This document shows positions 35,544 through 42,365 of a stretch of DNA of 64,000 nt, in pieces. The notes under the pieces were generated by a model, which saw only the letters and a list, made by a program, of their open reading frames with translations, ran no database searches and was not told the DNA's origin. The stretch is from assembly GCF_020097155.1 (NCBI RefSeq), contig NZ_CP083691.1, positions 1,302,001 to 1,366,000 on the forward strand, read 5' to 3'. The stretch comes from Micrococcus porci. GTDB lineage: Bacteria > Actinomycetota > Actinomycetes > Actinomycetales > Micrococcaceae. The position numbers and the translations under genes were made by a program. How positions within the stretch are numbered: position 1 is the first letter of the stretch; each line of letters starts with the position of its first letter.

Positions 35544-36623
35544 TCAGCCCTGCGCGCGGCGGCGCCGCTGCTTGAGGGTGACCTCCATGGACCGGCCCTC
35601 GGTGCGGGTCTCCAGGTAGGGCTGGTCCGCGACGAGCGTGGACAGCTTCGCGTGGCCGAAGTCGCGGGGGTCGAAGTCCACGTGGGTGCGGGACATGTGC
35701 TGGCCGATGAGGGACAGCGAGGCCCAGCCGTCGTCGCCGGAGGTGGCGTTCACGGCCTTGACCAGGGCGGACTGCAGGTTGATGCGGGAGGCGGGCTCGG
35801 CGTCGTCGTCGGCGTCCGCGCGCACGTCCGGCGGGGTCGGGTCCTCGGCGGTGATGACCTCGGCGGAGTCCACGTCCACGAGGACGGAGCCGCGACCGGC
35901 GCCCCGGCCGCGGCCGCGCACGGCGCGCTGCGGGGCGGCCTCGTCGGATTCGGGGGCCGGCGTCACGTCCGGGGCGGGTTCGACGACGGGGGCGGGCTCG
36001 GCCTCGGCCGGCTGCTCGGAGGCGACGTCGGCGGCCGGCTTGGCCTTGGCCCCGCGGCCCCGGCTCCCGCGGCGGTTGCCGGTGGCGGGGCCCTCCTTGG
36101 CCTCGCGCTCGTCCTTGGGGGAGGGCTCGGCCTGCAGGGAGGGGGCGGGCTCGTCGTCGTCGACGCCCTCGGTGTGCGTGCCCAGCAGCTCGAGGTAGAT
36201 GAACTGGTCCACGGCGTTGCGCAGGGAGGCGGGCGTCTTGCGGGCGCCCAGGCCGATCACGCGCTTGCCGGACTCGCGGAGGCGCGTGGCCAGGCGGGTG
36301 AAGTCGGAGTCGGAGGAGACCAGGGCGAACGCGTCCACGTTGCCCATCCAGAGCAGGTCCATGGCGTCGATGATCAGCGCGGAGTCCGAGGAGTTCTTGC
36401 CGATGGTGTAGGCGAACTGCTGCACCGGCTGGATGGCGAGCTCGTTCAGCGCCTTCTTCCAGCCGTTGAGGTTGGTGGTGGTCCAGTCGCCGTACGCGCG
36501 CTTGATGGTCGGCGTGCCGTAGGTGGCCAGCTCCTCGAGGATGAGGCCGGCGTACTTGGGGGAGACGTTGTCGCAGTCCAGCAGGACGGCGATGCGCAGC
36601 GAGGCGGGAGTGGGTTCGGACAT
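35544..36623 (-). CDS. NYN-domain (LabA/DUF88) protein with C-terminal OST-HTH-like domain
   Basis: A 359-residue protein. Residues 10 to about 150 form a NYN PIN-like nuclease domain: AVLLDCDNVSPKYAGLILEE with the acidic metal site, SDSALIIDAMDLLW, and FALVSSDSDFTRLATRLRESG. The middle is a low-complexity linker rich in alanine, proline, glutamate and RGRG. The C-terminal about 70 residues (LQSALVKAVNATSGDDGWASL, FGHAKLSTLVADQPYLE) match an OST-HTH/LOTUS-type fold. Proteins of this pairing are thought to act on RNA. TACCCT ends 7 bases before the ATG. Confidence 0.85.
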   Translation of the reverse strand: MSEPTPASLRIAVLLDCDNVSPKYAGLILEELATYGTPTIKRAYGDWTTTNLNGWKKALNELAIQPVQQFAYTIGKNSSDSALIIDAMDLLWMGNVDAFALVSSDSDFTRLATRLRESGKRVIGLGARKTPASLRNAVDQFIYLELLGTHTEGVDDDEPAPSLQAEPSPKDEREAKEGPATGNRRGSRGRGAKAKPAADVASEQPAEAEPAPVVEPAPDVTPAPESDEAAPQRAVRGRGRGAGRGSVLVDVDSAEVITAEDPTPPDVRADADDDAEPASRINLQSALVKAVNATSGDDGWASLSLIGQHMSRTHVDFDPRDFGHAKLSTLVADQPYLETRTEGRSMEVTLKQRRRRAQG

Positions 36624-36630
36624 GCCTCCC

Positions 36631-36636
36631 AGGGTA
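36631..36636 (-). promoter_or_regulatory. -10 box of the NYN gene (TACCCT), leaderless
   Basis: TACCCT on the minus strand ends 7 bases before ATG 36623. Confidence 0.45.
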
Positions 36637-36806
36637 GCCGGGGGACCGTGATGGGGAGGGGCGACGACGGCGGCCCCGGGTGTGGGTGGTCAGGGCGCGT
36701 CATGAACGGTGGTGCGACGGAGGTCGTGGCGAGGTGGTCGTGGCGACGGTTGGGGCATGTCCAGGGAGTCGTGGGCACGCCATTCGGAGCCCTTCGGCGG
36801 GGACGC

Positions 36807-36817
36807 CACAAACGACC
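36807..36817 (+). repeat. 11-bp direct repeat, copy 1 (CACAAACGACC)
   Basis: Identical to 37559-37569. The two copies enclose the methyltransferase gene and about 750 bp. Short enough to arise by chance, but the placement fits an insertion footprint. Confidence 0.35.
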
Positions 36818-36843
36818 GATTGTGCCGCCCCGGTCGCTGGGGG

Positions 36844-37473
36844 TCAGGCCGTCCGCCGGGCGATGACGGTAAAGGTGTGCCAGTGCTTGATGCCGTCGAA
36901 GGAGCGCCCCTCTTCGTTGCGTTCGTTCAATTCGATCACCTCCAATGCGTCGAGGAGTCGTTCCACCTCTTGCAGGGTGAGGTAGGTGCCTTGGTCTGAG
37001 GCCCAGGTGTCCTCGCAGCCGAAGAGATCGACCGCCAGGATGCCGCCAGGCAGCAGGGCCTGCCTGAGTCGTTCCCACACCGGTGCGAAGTGTGCGCGGG
37101 GGATGAAGGGCAGGGAAGCGTTGGCCAGAATCAAGTCGGCGAGGGGGAGGGGATCCCACTCTTCGATGAGGCCTGTCCGGTGTTCGAGGACGCCGAGGGA
37201 GGTGAGCTCGTGCATCCGCTCTTCGACGGAGGCATCGACGTCGATGGTGTGAACCGTGAGGCCTTCCTGGAGAAGGCGCCGCGCTTCGATGCCGGCGCCG
37301 CTGCCCAGTTCGACAGCACGTAGGCCTGACAGGTTCTGGTGGGTGGCGCGCAGTGCTGTGAGTGCCCGCTCGGTGAGAGGGCGCACGGCGGACGTGCCCG
37401 CGCGGGCGGCGTTGTAGGAATTCCAGTCGCTGGAGCTTGTGGGGGTGGCAATCATGAGGGCAGTGTCCCCCAT
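36844..37473 (-). CDS. Class I SAM-dependent methyltransferase (TehB-like)
   Basis: A 209-residue methyltransferase. The SAM motif VELGSGAGIEARRLLQEG is near residue 54, followed by VHTIDVDASVEERM and LADLILANASLPFIP, as in the Methyltransf_25/TehB-like group. ATG 37455 may be the true start, since GGGGGA lies 9 bases before it, while 37473 lacks a ribosome site. Codon third positions are less GC-rich than in neighbours, which suggests recent acquisition. It stands alone between unrelated genes, inside an 11-bp direct repeat. Substrate unknown. Confidence 0.82.
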   Translation of the reverse strand: MGDTALMIATPTSSSDWNSYNAARAGTSAVRPLTERALTALRATHQNLSGLRAVELGSGAGIEARRLLQEGLTVHTIDVDASVEERMHELTSLGVLEHRTGLIEEWDPLPLADLILANASLPFIPRAHFAPVWERLRQALLPGGILAVDLFGCEDTWASDQGTYLTLQEVERLLDALEVIELNERNEEGRSFDGIKHWHTFTVIARRTA

Positions 37474-37558
37474 GGTGGCCGCAGGAAGAGAGGTGAGAAC
37501 GAGGGTTGACTCGCAATGGCGGCCCTGTGGCGAGTCTTGTGGCGGTGGTCCGGTCCGT

Positions 37559-37569
37559 CACAAACGACC
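37559..37569 (+). repeat. 11-bp direct repeat, copy 2 (CACAAACGACC)
   Basis: Second copy of the repeat at 36807-36817, located 112 bases before the next gene. Confidence 0.35.
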
Positions 37570-37680
37570 CTTTCGGGCAGAGACGTGGAAACTCCGTCTC
37601 GGGGCCAGCAGAGTAGGGAAGGGGCCTGGCACCGCGGATCTGGCCCTCGACAGTGTCTGGAGGCCGGGGAGGAGGGGCCG

Positions 37681-38814
37681 ATGAAGGCGAGTGTGCAGGA
37701 CCTGCTGCCCGGCCCGCGTGGGCGGCGTCTGTGTCTGGAGGCGGCGAGGATGCTCAGCCACCGGGTCGCCGATCTGGTGTTCTGGCTGGGCTATGAGCTG
37801 GATCCGGACCGGGGCATCTCCTCCCTGGTCATGTGGCCCCCGGGCGGCGGTGCCCTGGAGGCGGGCGCGCGTCCTGCCGTGTCCATCGATCAGGTGGCGC
37901 AAGCCTTGGCCGACCTCGACCTCTCGGGCCTGACGGATGGGGTGGTCCAGGCGGCCCTGGTCGGTTCGGTCATGTCGGCCCGGTACTGGCAGGAGCCCGA
38001 CGGCGAAGACGTGCTCGCCGGCCATCCGGACATCCACGCCGCCCTGGAGGCGGTGGCCGCGGGCGTGCTGGGCTCGGCGGCGGCCCGGCACTGGGGGAGT
38101 CCGCGCGCAGCGGCGCAGTGGGTCATCGACTGGCGTGCGTTCGAGGATCCGGCCCCGGTGCCCCGGGACGCTCGACGGGTCCTGGCGGCCTGGGCTCGAG
38201 AAGAACGGCGGCAGGAAGTCCGGGCCGCCGCTGAGCATCCTGTTGATCCGACGGCGAACTTCTCCGGGACCTGGTGGTCCATCCCGCAGGGGGCCGTCGT
38301 CAGCGTCGGGCAGATCCCGACTGGGTTGGACCTCGTCGAGGACGACATCGGCGCGGAGGCGGCCACGGTGATCCCGGTGCGGGGAGCGGGTCGGACGTAT
38401 GAGGTCCGCGGCCCCGGGGACTGGATCCGGCTGTGCCGGCGGTTCCCGCTGGAGGTCAGTGCCTCGCGGCGGCACGACTGGTACCGGGTGACCGGACGGT
38501 CCGGGCGGTGGGTCATCCCGGACTGGGAGCAGGTCGCCTCCGAGTGGGACGCGGTGCACCTGACCACCTTGGGCTATCTCAGCGCGGCCACCCGCGCTCT
38601 GCCCGTGGAGGCGGGCGTGGCCACGGTGCTCGCCGGGTGGGACCCGGACACCACCGTGTGGCTCGCCGACGCGGTCCGTGAGTCGGAGGAGCCCCGCCAA
38701 TGCTGGCAGCGCGTATCCGGCGACGACGGATGGGCCCGTTGCGTGCCCGTCCGTGATGTCGGCTCGGAGGGCCCCGCGCGGGGACGCGGGGCCAGCCCGC
38801 CGGTGGAGGGGTGA
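37681..38814 (+). CDS. Hypothetical protein (377 residues)
   Basis: I do not recognise a family. ATG 37681 follows a strong GGAGGAGGGG ribosome site. The sequence is soluble and globular, with tryptophan-rich segments in the C-terminal half (FSGTWWSIPQGAVV, WYRVTGRSGRWVIPDWEQVA, LAGWDPDTTVWLADA). The N-terminal half is helical and alanine-rich. No signal peptide or membrane helix is seen. Its stop overlaps by 4 bp the start of a second unknown gene, so the two are co-expressed. They lie directly upstream of the AT-rich islet in the variable region between hemD and hemB. Confidence 0.7.
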   Translation: MKASVQDLLPGPRGRRLCLEAARMLSHRVADLVFWLGYELDPDRGISSLVMWPPGGGALEAGARPAVSIDQVAQALADLDLSGLTDGVVQAALVGSVMSARYWQEPDGEDVLAGHPDIHAALEAVAAGVLGSAAARHWGSPRAAAQWVIDWRAFEDPAPVPRDARRVLAAWAREERRQEVRAAAEHPVDPTANFSGTWWSIPQGAVVSVGQIPTGLDLVEDDIGAEAATVIPVRGAGRTYEVRGPGDWIRLCRRFPLEVSASRRHDWYRVTGRSGRWVIPDWEQVASEWDAVHLTTLGYLSAATRALPVEAGVATVLAGWDPDTTVWLADAVRESEEPRQCWQRVSGDDGWARCVPVRDVGSEGPARGRGASPPVEG

Positions 38815-39185
38815 GCGGGCGTGGGCCTTCTGCGTCGGGCCAGATGCCTTCCACGGAGGCTGTGCTCAGCATCCTTCGGCGTCTGGAGCGGCGTCACTTC
38901 AGCCGTGATGCGTATGCGCGGTTGCTTGACGCCGACGTGACCGGGGAGGTGCTCACGGTGGTGGCCTGGCAGGGGGGTCCGTCCCCGTCGGACCCGGAGC
39001 GGGTGATCGCCCACCGCACGGACCTGCGCCAGCGTCTGACCGAGTGCCGTGGCGATCTCGAGGCGGTGCTGATGGATGCGTTGCAGTTCGGTGTGTACGA
39101 ACCAAGCTCGCCGGGCAGGCCGCCGGCGGGGGATGAGCCTGCCCGGCTGCTGGAGAAGTATCCCGAGGCCACCTGGTACGAGTGA
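38811..39185 (+). CDS. Hypothetical protein coupled to the preceding gene
   Basis: A 124-residue unknown protein from GTG 38811, whose GTGA overlaps the upstream stop; ATG 38844 gives a shorter alternative. It is predicted mostly helical (STEAVLSILRRLERRHFSRD, HRTDLRQRLTECRGDLEAVL). No motif is recognised. The C-terminus ends in EKYPEATWYE. Pairing with the 377-residue protein suggests a two-component function, which cannot be named. Confidence 0.65.
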   Translation: MSGRGPSASGQMPSTEAVLSILRRLERRHFSRDAYARLLDADVTGEVLTVVAWQGGPSPSDPERVIAHRTDLRQRLTECRGDLEAVLMDALQFGVYEPSSPGRPPAGDEPARLLEKYPEATWYE

Positions 39186-39221
39186 GGAAGCTGGAGCGAC
39201 GCGCGGCAGCATCTGGTCAGC

Positions 39222-39240
39222 GTCCAGGCGGGTATACCCC
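39222..39240 (+). repeat. 19-bp direct repeat, left copy, with palindromic core
   Basis: GTCCAGGCGGGTATACCCC, identical to 40511-40529. It contains the perfect 10-bp palindrome GGGTATACCC. It marks the left edge of the AT-rich islet and could be a recombination site or the target repeat left by insertion. Confidence 0.8.
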
Positions 39241-39251
39241 CGATTGCGCTG

Positions 39252-39320
39252 AGCCCCTTTACGTCCACTTCAGGAAGTGGGCCAGTCTCAAGCGAGGGTG
39301 GCCCACATCAGCGAGCAGAG
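39252..39320 (+). other. Possible insertion-sequence end remnant
   Basis: This stretch has a 7-bp hairpin, CCACTTC-AG-GAAGTGG, and two related arms, AGTGGGCCAGT and GGTGGCCCACATCAG. Repeated GTGGCCCA boxes resemble the multiple terminal repeats of IS21-family elements. No transposase gene or remnant is present in the window, so this is a weak call. Confidence 0.3.
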
Positions 39321-39410
39321 AATGAGCGGGCGCTGGATGTGTCGGGGAGACCCCTCGCGCTCATGCGTTGCGCCTCCGTGTAGACGTATGACATCTACGC
39401 GCCGAGGCTT

Positions 39411-39587
39411 TTAATGAGGGGTATTGCGATATTTGAAAGTCGACAAAATAAGAGCGACACCCGCAATCCCTAGCAGGCTTCCGGCAACTCTCCCAAATAG
39501 TTCCGAATTAATAAACCCCCCCATAAAAAAAGCTATCCCCAAAAGGATGAATGCAAATCCAAAAATTACATTCTGAAAACGATTCAT
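39411..39587 (-). CDS. Small two-helix membrane protein (58 residues), possible immunity protein
   Basis: Read by eye on the minus strand from ATG 39587 to TAA 39411. The product starts MNRFQNVIFGFAFILLGIAF and has a second hydrophobic stretch, RVAGSLLGIAGVALILSTF, with a short polar turn between (GGFINSEL) and a basic end, KYRNTPH. This is a typical helix-turn-helix in the membrane. Codon use is AT-rich, unlike the chromosome. The ribosome site is weak. It is downstream of, and co-directional with, the exported protein at 39726-40316, separated by a strong hairpin. Small two-helix proteins in this place are often immunity proteins of bacteriocins; that role is inference. Confidence 0.55.
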   Translation of the reverse strand: MNRFQNVIFGFAFILLGIAFFMGGFINSELFGRVAGSLLGIAGVALILSTFKYRNTPH

Positions 39588-39659
39588 GAAACTAGTTACA
39601 CCGCCCGAGTGAAATTACAATAATAGTATCTTGGCAAGATTTATAAGGGTCTCCATACG

Positions 39660-39710
39660 AGTAAGAGCTATGCCCCGCTGCGCGATTTGACGTGGGGCAT
39701 AGCTCTTACT
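39660..39710 (-). terminator. Strong hairpin after the exported-protein gene
   Basis: A perfect 17-bp stem (39660-39676 with 39694-39710) with a 17-base loop, 16 bases beyond the stop of the minus-strand gene. No U-run follows on that strand, so it may terminate only partly and allow some reading into the small membrane gene. Confidence 0.7.
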
Positions 39711-39725
39711 TCCTTGATTCAAGTC

Positions 39726-40316
39726 TTAGCGACCCATAGCTTCGCGGCACGTCTGCAGAAAGCCTAGGCCGACCAAGGCGGCGCCCAGTTCGAGAATCTC
39801 CCTCTCGGCTGTACGAGTAGATATATTTCGGGCGCCAGCAAGGATTCGGGCAACCTTGGTAGCACCATACTTGTTCACGAGCCTAACAAGTCGTGCTGCA
39901 AGCGCTGCAACGCGAACAGTGGGGAAGACGGTGCCCCCGACGAAGAGCAGAATCTCCCCTGCGCACTTTGCCGTTTCGACCCATCCCAGGGCAGAAACCT
40001 CATTCTCCGAGTGAGATGTCTGCTCATTTGAAATGGACTCAAACTCTGCGTTTACATCTTCAACAGCGCGCTTAGCCTTGATCAAATCCGCGCTTGAAAA
40101 AGTGTATCCCGTCACTTTCCCATTCGGATCCTGGACTTCGAGAATCTTCATGGAAGAATCGATGGCGACCGTGCGGCCCCGGCGCAGACCCGGCGGGAGG
40201 TCGGTCGCAGGCCCGGCCATTGCAGGAGTCGCGGTCATGGTGAGCCCGGCAGAAATAATTGCCGCAGAACTCAGCTTGATGACTGAACGACGACTCGCCT
40301 TATTGATATCCGTCAC
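39726..40316 (-). CDS. Exported protein with Tat-type signal and amphipathic C-terminal helices; bacteriocin-like candidate
   Basis: A 196-residue protein from GTG 40316, with GGAGGAATC directly before it. Residues 1-34 are a signal peptide with twin arginines (SRRSVIKLSS), a hydrophobic core and an AMA cleavage site at 34/35. Residues 35 to about 105 are hydrophilic (propeptide-like). From about 110 there are alternating hydrophobic and basic helices (EILLFVGGTVFP, AALAARLVRLVNKYGATKVA), bounded by the only two mature cysteines, 118 and 190, which could form a disulfide. GC content is well below the chromosome. I do not recognise a named family. With the following two-helix protein it resembles a secreted membrane-active peptide plus immunity pair; this is a hypothesis. 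Confidence 0.65.
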   Translation of the reverse strand: MTDINKASRRSVIKLSSAAIISAGLTMTATPAMAGPATDLPPGLRRGRTVAIDSSMKILEVQDPNGKVTGYTFSSADLIKAKRAVEDVNAEFESISNEQTSHSENEVSALGWVETAKCAGEILLFVGGTVFPTVRVAALAARLVRLVNKYGATKVARILAGARNISTRTAEREILELGAALVGLGFLQTCREAMGR

Positions 40317-40510
40317 GATTCCTCCAGGTGCTTGCCCTCTAGTTGTCGCTGAGAGGCTGCTTGTCCATCATGATGCCGGTCGGCTACGCGGGTGCTCTGA
40401 TCATCGACTGTGATCGAGCAATGCAAGCATACAGCAATGTGTTGTGCGTTACCTAGCCAGGATGCTGTTGCGCGACCTGGAAGTGCAGTCCTCCTCCCCC
40501 GAGGAACTCT

Positions 40511-40529
40511 GTCCAGGCGGGTATACCCC
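40511..40529 (+). repeat. 19-bp direct repeat, right copy, with palindromic core
   Basis: Identical to 39222-39240, in the same orientation, 1,289 bp further on and 88 bp upstream of the serine recombinase gene. Confidence 0.8.
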
Positions 40530-40569
40530 TTTACACGCCTCGCCCACCCACGAGAGCATCACGTCAGAG

Positions 40570-40615
40570 ACGGTCCTAAGCGGGACCGTTGGACATAAGT
40601 GTCGGAGGGTCTTAG
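40570..40615 (+). promoter_or_regulatory. Possible res-type recombination site
   Basis: Clustered inverted repeats directly before the recombinase gene: ACGGTCC-taagcg-GGACCGT (40570-40589), GACA-taag-TGTC (40592-40603) and GTC-tta-GAC just after. Serine resolvases bind arrays of such sites next to their own gene. The site consensus is not matched exactly. Confidence 0.35.
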
Positions 40616-40617
40616 AC

Positions 40618-40962
40618 ATGGTTGGACAGACGGTGGCCTATGTGCGGGTGAGCTCGGCCGAGCAGAACCTGGATCGGCAGCTGGAGGCGGTGGGGGAGTG
40701 CGACCGGATCTTCGAAGACAAGATCTCCGGCAGCTCCCGCGCCAAACGCACCGGGCTGGCGGAGCTGCTGGGGTACGTGCGGGAGGGGGACCTGGTGAAG
40801 GTCGCCTCGATGGATCGGTTGGGACGGGACACCCGGGATCTGTACGCGATCGTGGATGAGCTCACGGATAAGGGGTGTGCGGTGCAGTTTGTGTCCGAGC
40901 GGATCACCGTGGACAAGTCCGGCACCTCCCCGGTGGACCCCACATCGAGGACCCCACGGTAA
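40618..40962 (+). pseudogene. Serine recombinase (resolvase/invertase), truncated
   Basis: The 114-residue product has the N-terminal catalytic domain of the resolvase/invertase family: VAYVRVSSAEQNLDRQL with the nucleophilic serine, FEDKISGSSRAKRTGLAELL, and VASMDRLGRDTRDLYAIVDEL with catalytic arginines. It runs normally to DKSGTSPVDP and then stops after a few unrelated residues. The family is about 190 residues and ends in a long helix and a DNA-binding helix-turn-helix; both are missing. The 3' break abuts the remnant GNAT gene, so this is a deletion or insertion junction. Confidence 0.85.
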
Positions 40963-40997
40963 GAGCAACCCCAAAGGGATAAGGCACGGTCTTCTAC

Positions 40998-41168
40998 ATG
41001 GCGGTGTTGCCCTCGCGTCGGGGTCAGGGGATGGGGCGTCGTCTGCATGCCCTCGGCCTGGCCGAGCTGGCCCGGCGTGGCGCGCGGAAGTACATCGGCT
41101 CCACCGGCCGGAAGAAGGCCGCCATGGTCGCCGTCTCCCGCGCCAACGACTGCATCGTGGAGGGATGA
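40998..41168 (+). pseudogene. GNAT acetyltransferase, 3' fragment
   Basis: A 56-codon frame (ATG 40998, TGA 41168) reading MAVLPSRRGQGMGRRLHALG, then an ARKYIGSTGRKKAAMVAVSRAN stretch. The RGQGMG motif is the acetyl-CoA loop of GNAT proteins. The residues before it (GTVFY) continue in frame upstream to a TAA, so the N-terminal two thirds have been lost at the junction with the truncated recombinase gene. Not expected to be functional. Confidence 0.7.
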
Positions 41169-41190
41169 CGGCGAGGGGTCTGCGCCTGGC

Positions 41191-41706
41191 TCACCCGCCC
41201 CGCTGCGTCCCTGTGCGGGGTCGGAATCCCAGCCGCCGGTAGATGCCCATGGCCGCCTCGGAGGTGCCCTCGCCGAAGCGCAGGCTCACGGCCGCGTCGC
41301 CGGCGGCGGAGCAGGTGTCGACGGCGTGCTGCACCAGGGCGCGCCCGACCCCCTTCCCGCGCACGGCGGGATCGGTGAAGAGGTCGATGATGAACGGACC
41401 CGCGAGGTCCGCGTCCCAGATCGAGCGGGTGACCACCATGATCGCCCCGGCCAGGCGCCCGTCCACCCATGCCGTGGCACTCGCGTCGGCGCGCAGCTCC
41501 CCGTAGTCGCCGCGGAAGGTCGCGTCCATCTCCTCGCGCGCTTCAGCCAGGCCGGAGGCGGCGACGCCGGGCGGGTAGCCCATGAGGTAGCACCGGGCCA
41601 GGTCGTCGGTCGTCCCGGTGTCCAGTCCTCGGAACTCGAAGTCTCCGCGGACATGGTCGGCGGCGTGGGCCGCCGGCAGGCGGAGCGTCAGCAGGTCGGT
41701 GGACAC
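41191..41706 (-). CDS. GNAT-family N-acetyltransferase
   Basis: A 171-residue acetyltransferase. The acetyl-CoA motif is FTDPAVRGKGVGRALVQHAV, followed by SLRFGEGTSEAAMGIYRRLGF. GTG 41706 is chosen because AGAGGA lies 8 bases upstream; an ATG 30 bases earlier has no ribosome site. It is last of three same-strand genes (GNAT, O-methyltransferase, GNAT) that form a probable operon. Substrate unknown. Confidence 0.85.
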   Translation of the reverse strand: MSTDLLTLRLPAAHAADHVRGDFEFRGLDTGTTDDLARCYLMGYPPGVAASGLAEAREEMDATFRGDYGELRADASATAWVDGRLAGAIMVVTRSIWDADLAGPFIIDLFTDPAVRGKGVGRALVQHAVDTCSAAGDAAVSLRFGEGTSEAAMGIYRRLGFRPRTGTQRGG

Positions 41707-41749
41707 GGGGGTTCCTCTCGTCAGGGCGGGGTGCATCCCTGCCGTTCGA

Positions 41750-42361
41750 TCACCCGACGCCGGAGCCGTGCCCGGGTCGGTCCTTGCTGACCAGCAGCAG
41801 GCCGGCGCCCACGGGCACCAGGGTGCTGCGGAAGCCCGGTGAGGCGTCCACGAGCGCACGGAAGGGGCGGACGTCGTCGGCGTGGGACAGGCAGTTGTCC
41901 ACCACGAGCAGCCCCCCCGGGGCCAGGATGCGGGCCAGGTCGGGCCAGTAGTCCGGGTAGGCGGGGCGCTCGGCGTCGAGGAAGACCAGCGGCAGGCACC
42001 CGTCCTCGGCATCGGCCAGCACGTCCGCGGCGTCCGCCTGCCGGACGGTCACGACATCGGCCACCCCCGCCGCCTCCAGGTTCGTCCGGGCCTCGGCCAG
42101 GCGGGGTGCGTCGGGGTCGACGGTGGTGAGACGACCGCCGTGGGGCTCCAGGGCGTCGGCGATCCAGAGGGCCGAGAAGCCCGTGGACGTGCCCAGCTCC
42201 AGCACCTCGGCCGGGGCCAGCGTGCGCACGAGGATGTTGAGCAGTTCCGCGCTCTCCGGCTCCAGGTTGCGGCGGCGGTCCAGGCGGTCGGGCTGGGCGG
42301 CGTCGAAGTCGCGCCCCTCCTGCCAGAGGCGGTCCAGCAGCGCACGGCGTCTCGGGTCCAT
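41750..42361 (-). CDS. O-methyltransferase (class I, family 3)
   Basis: A 203-residue SAM-dependent O-methyltransferase. SAM motif EVLELGTSTGFSALWIADAL is near residue 51, then RLTTVDPDAPRLAEARTNLE and the metal-site region LVFLDAERPAYPDYWPDLAR followed by LVVDNCLSHADD. It resembles the protein at 11551-12201 in fold but is clearly a different subgroup. It starts 4 bases after the stop of the upstream GNAT gene. Substrate unknown. Confidence 0.86.
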   Translation of the reverse strand: MDPRRRALLDRLWQEGRDFDAAQPDRLDRRRNLEPESAELLNILVRTLAPAEVLELGTSTGFSALWIADALEPHGGRLTTVDPDAPRLAEARTNLEAAGVADVVTVRQADAADVLADAEDGCLPLVFLDAERPAYPDYWPDLARILAPGGLLVVDNCLSHADDVRPFRALVDASPGFRSTLVPVGAGLLLVSKDRPGHGSGVG

Positions 42362-42365
42362 GGGG

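Larger units (their letters stand above)
40317..40617. other. Intergenic region between the exported-protein gene and resolvase
   Basis: This 301-bp gap contains the minus-strand ribosome site of the exported-protein gene (40317-40326), the right 19-bp direct repeat and the inverted repeats before the recombinase. GC content rises from AT-rich to chromosomal near 40440, marking the right edge of the islet. No convincing -10/-35 pair for the exported-protein gene was found. Confidence 0.5.

Noticed and set aside
40410..40598. 62-codon plus-strand frame upstream of the recombinase
   Set aside because: It runs through the 19-bp repeat, has no ribosome site and no coding character.
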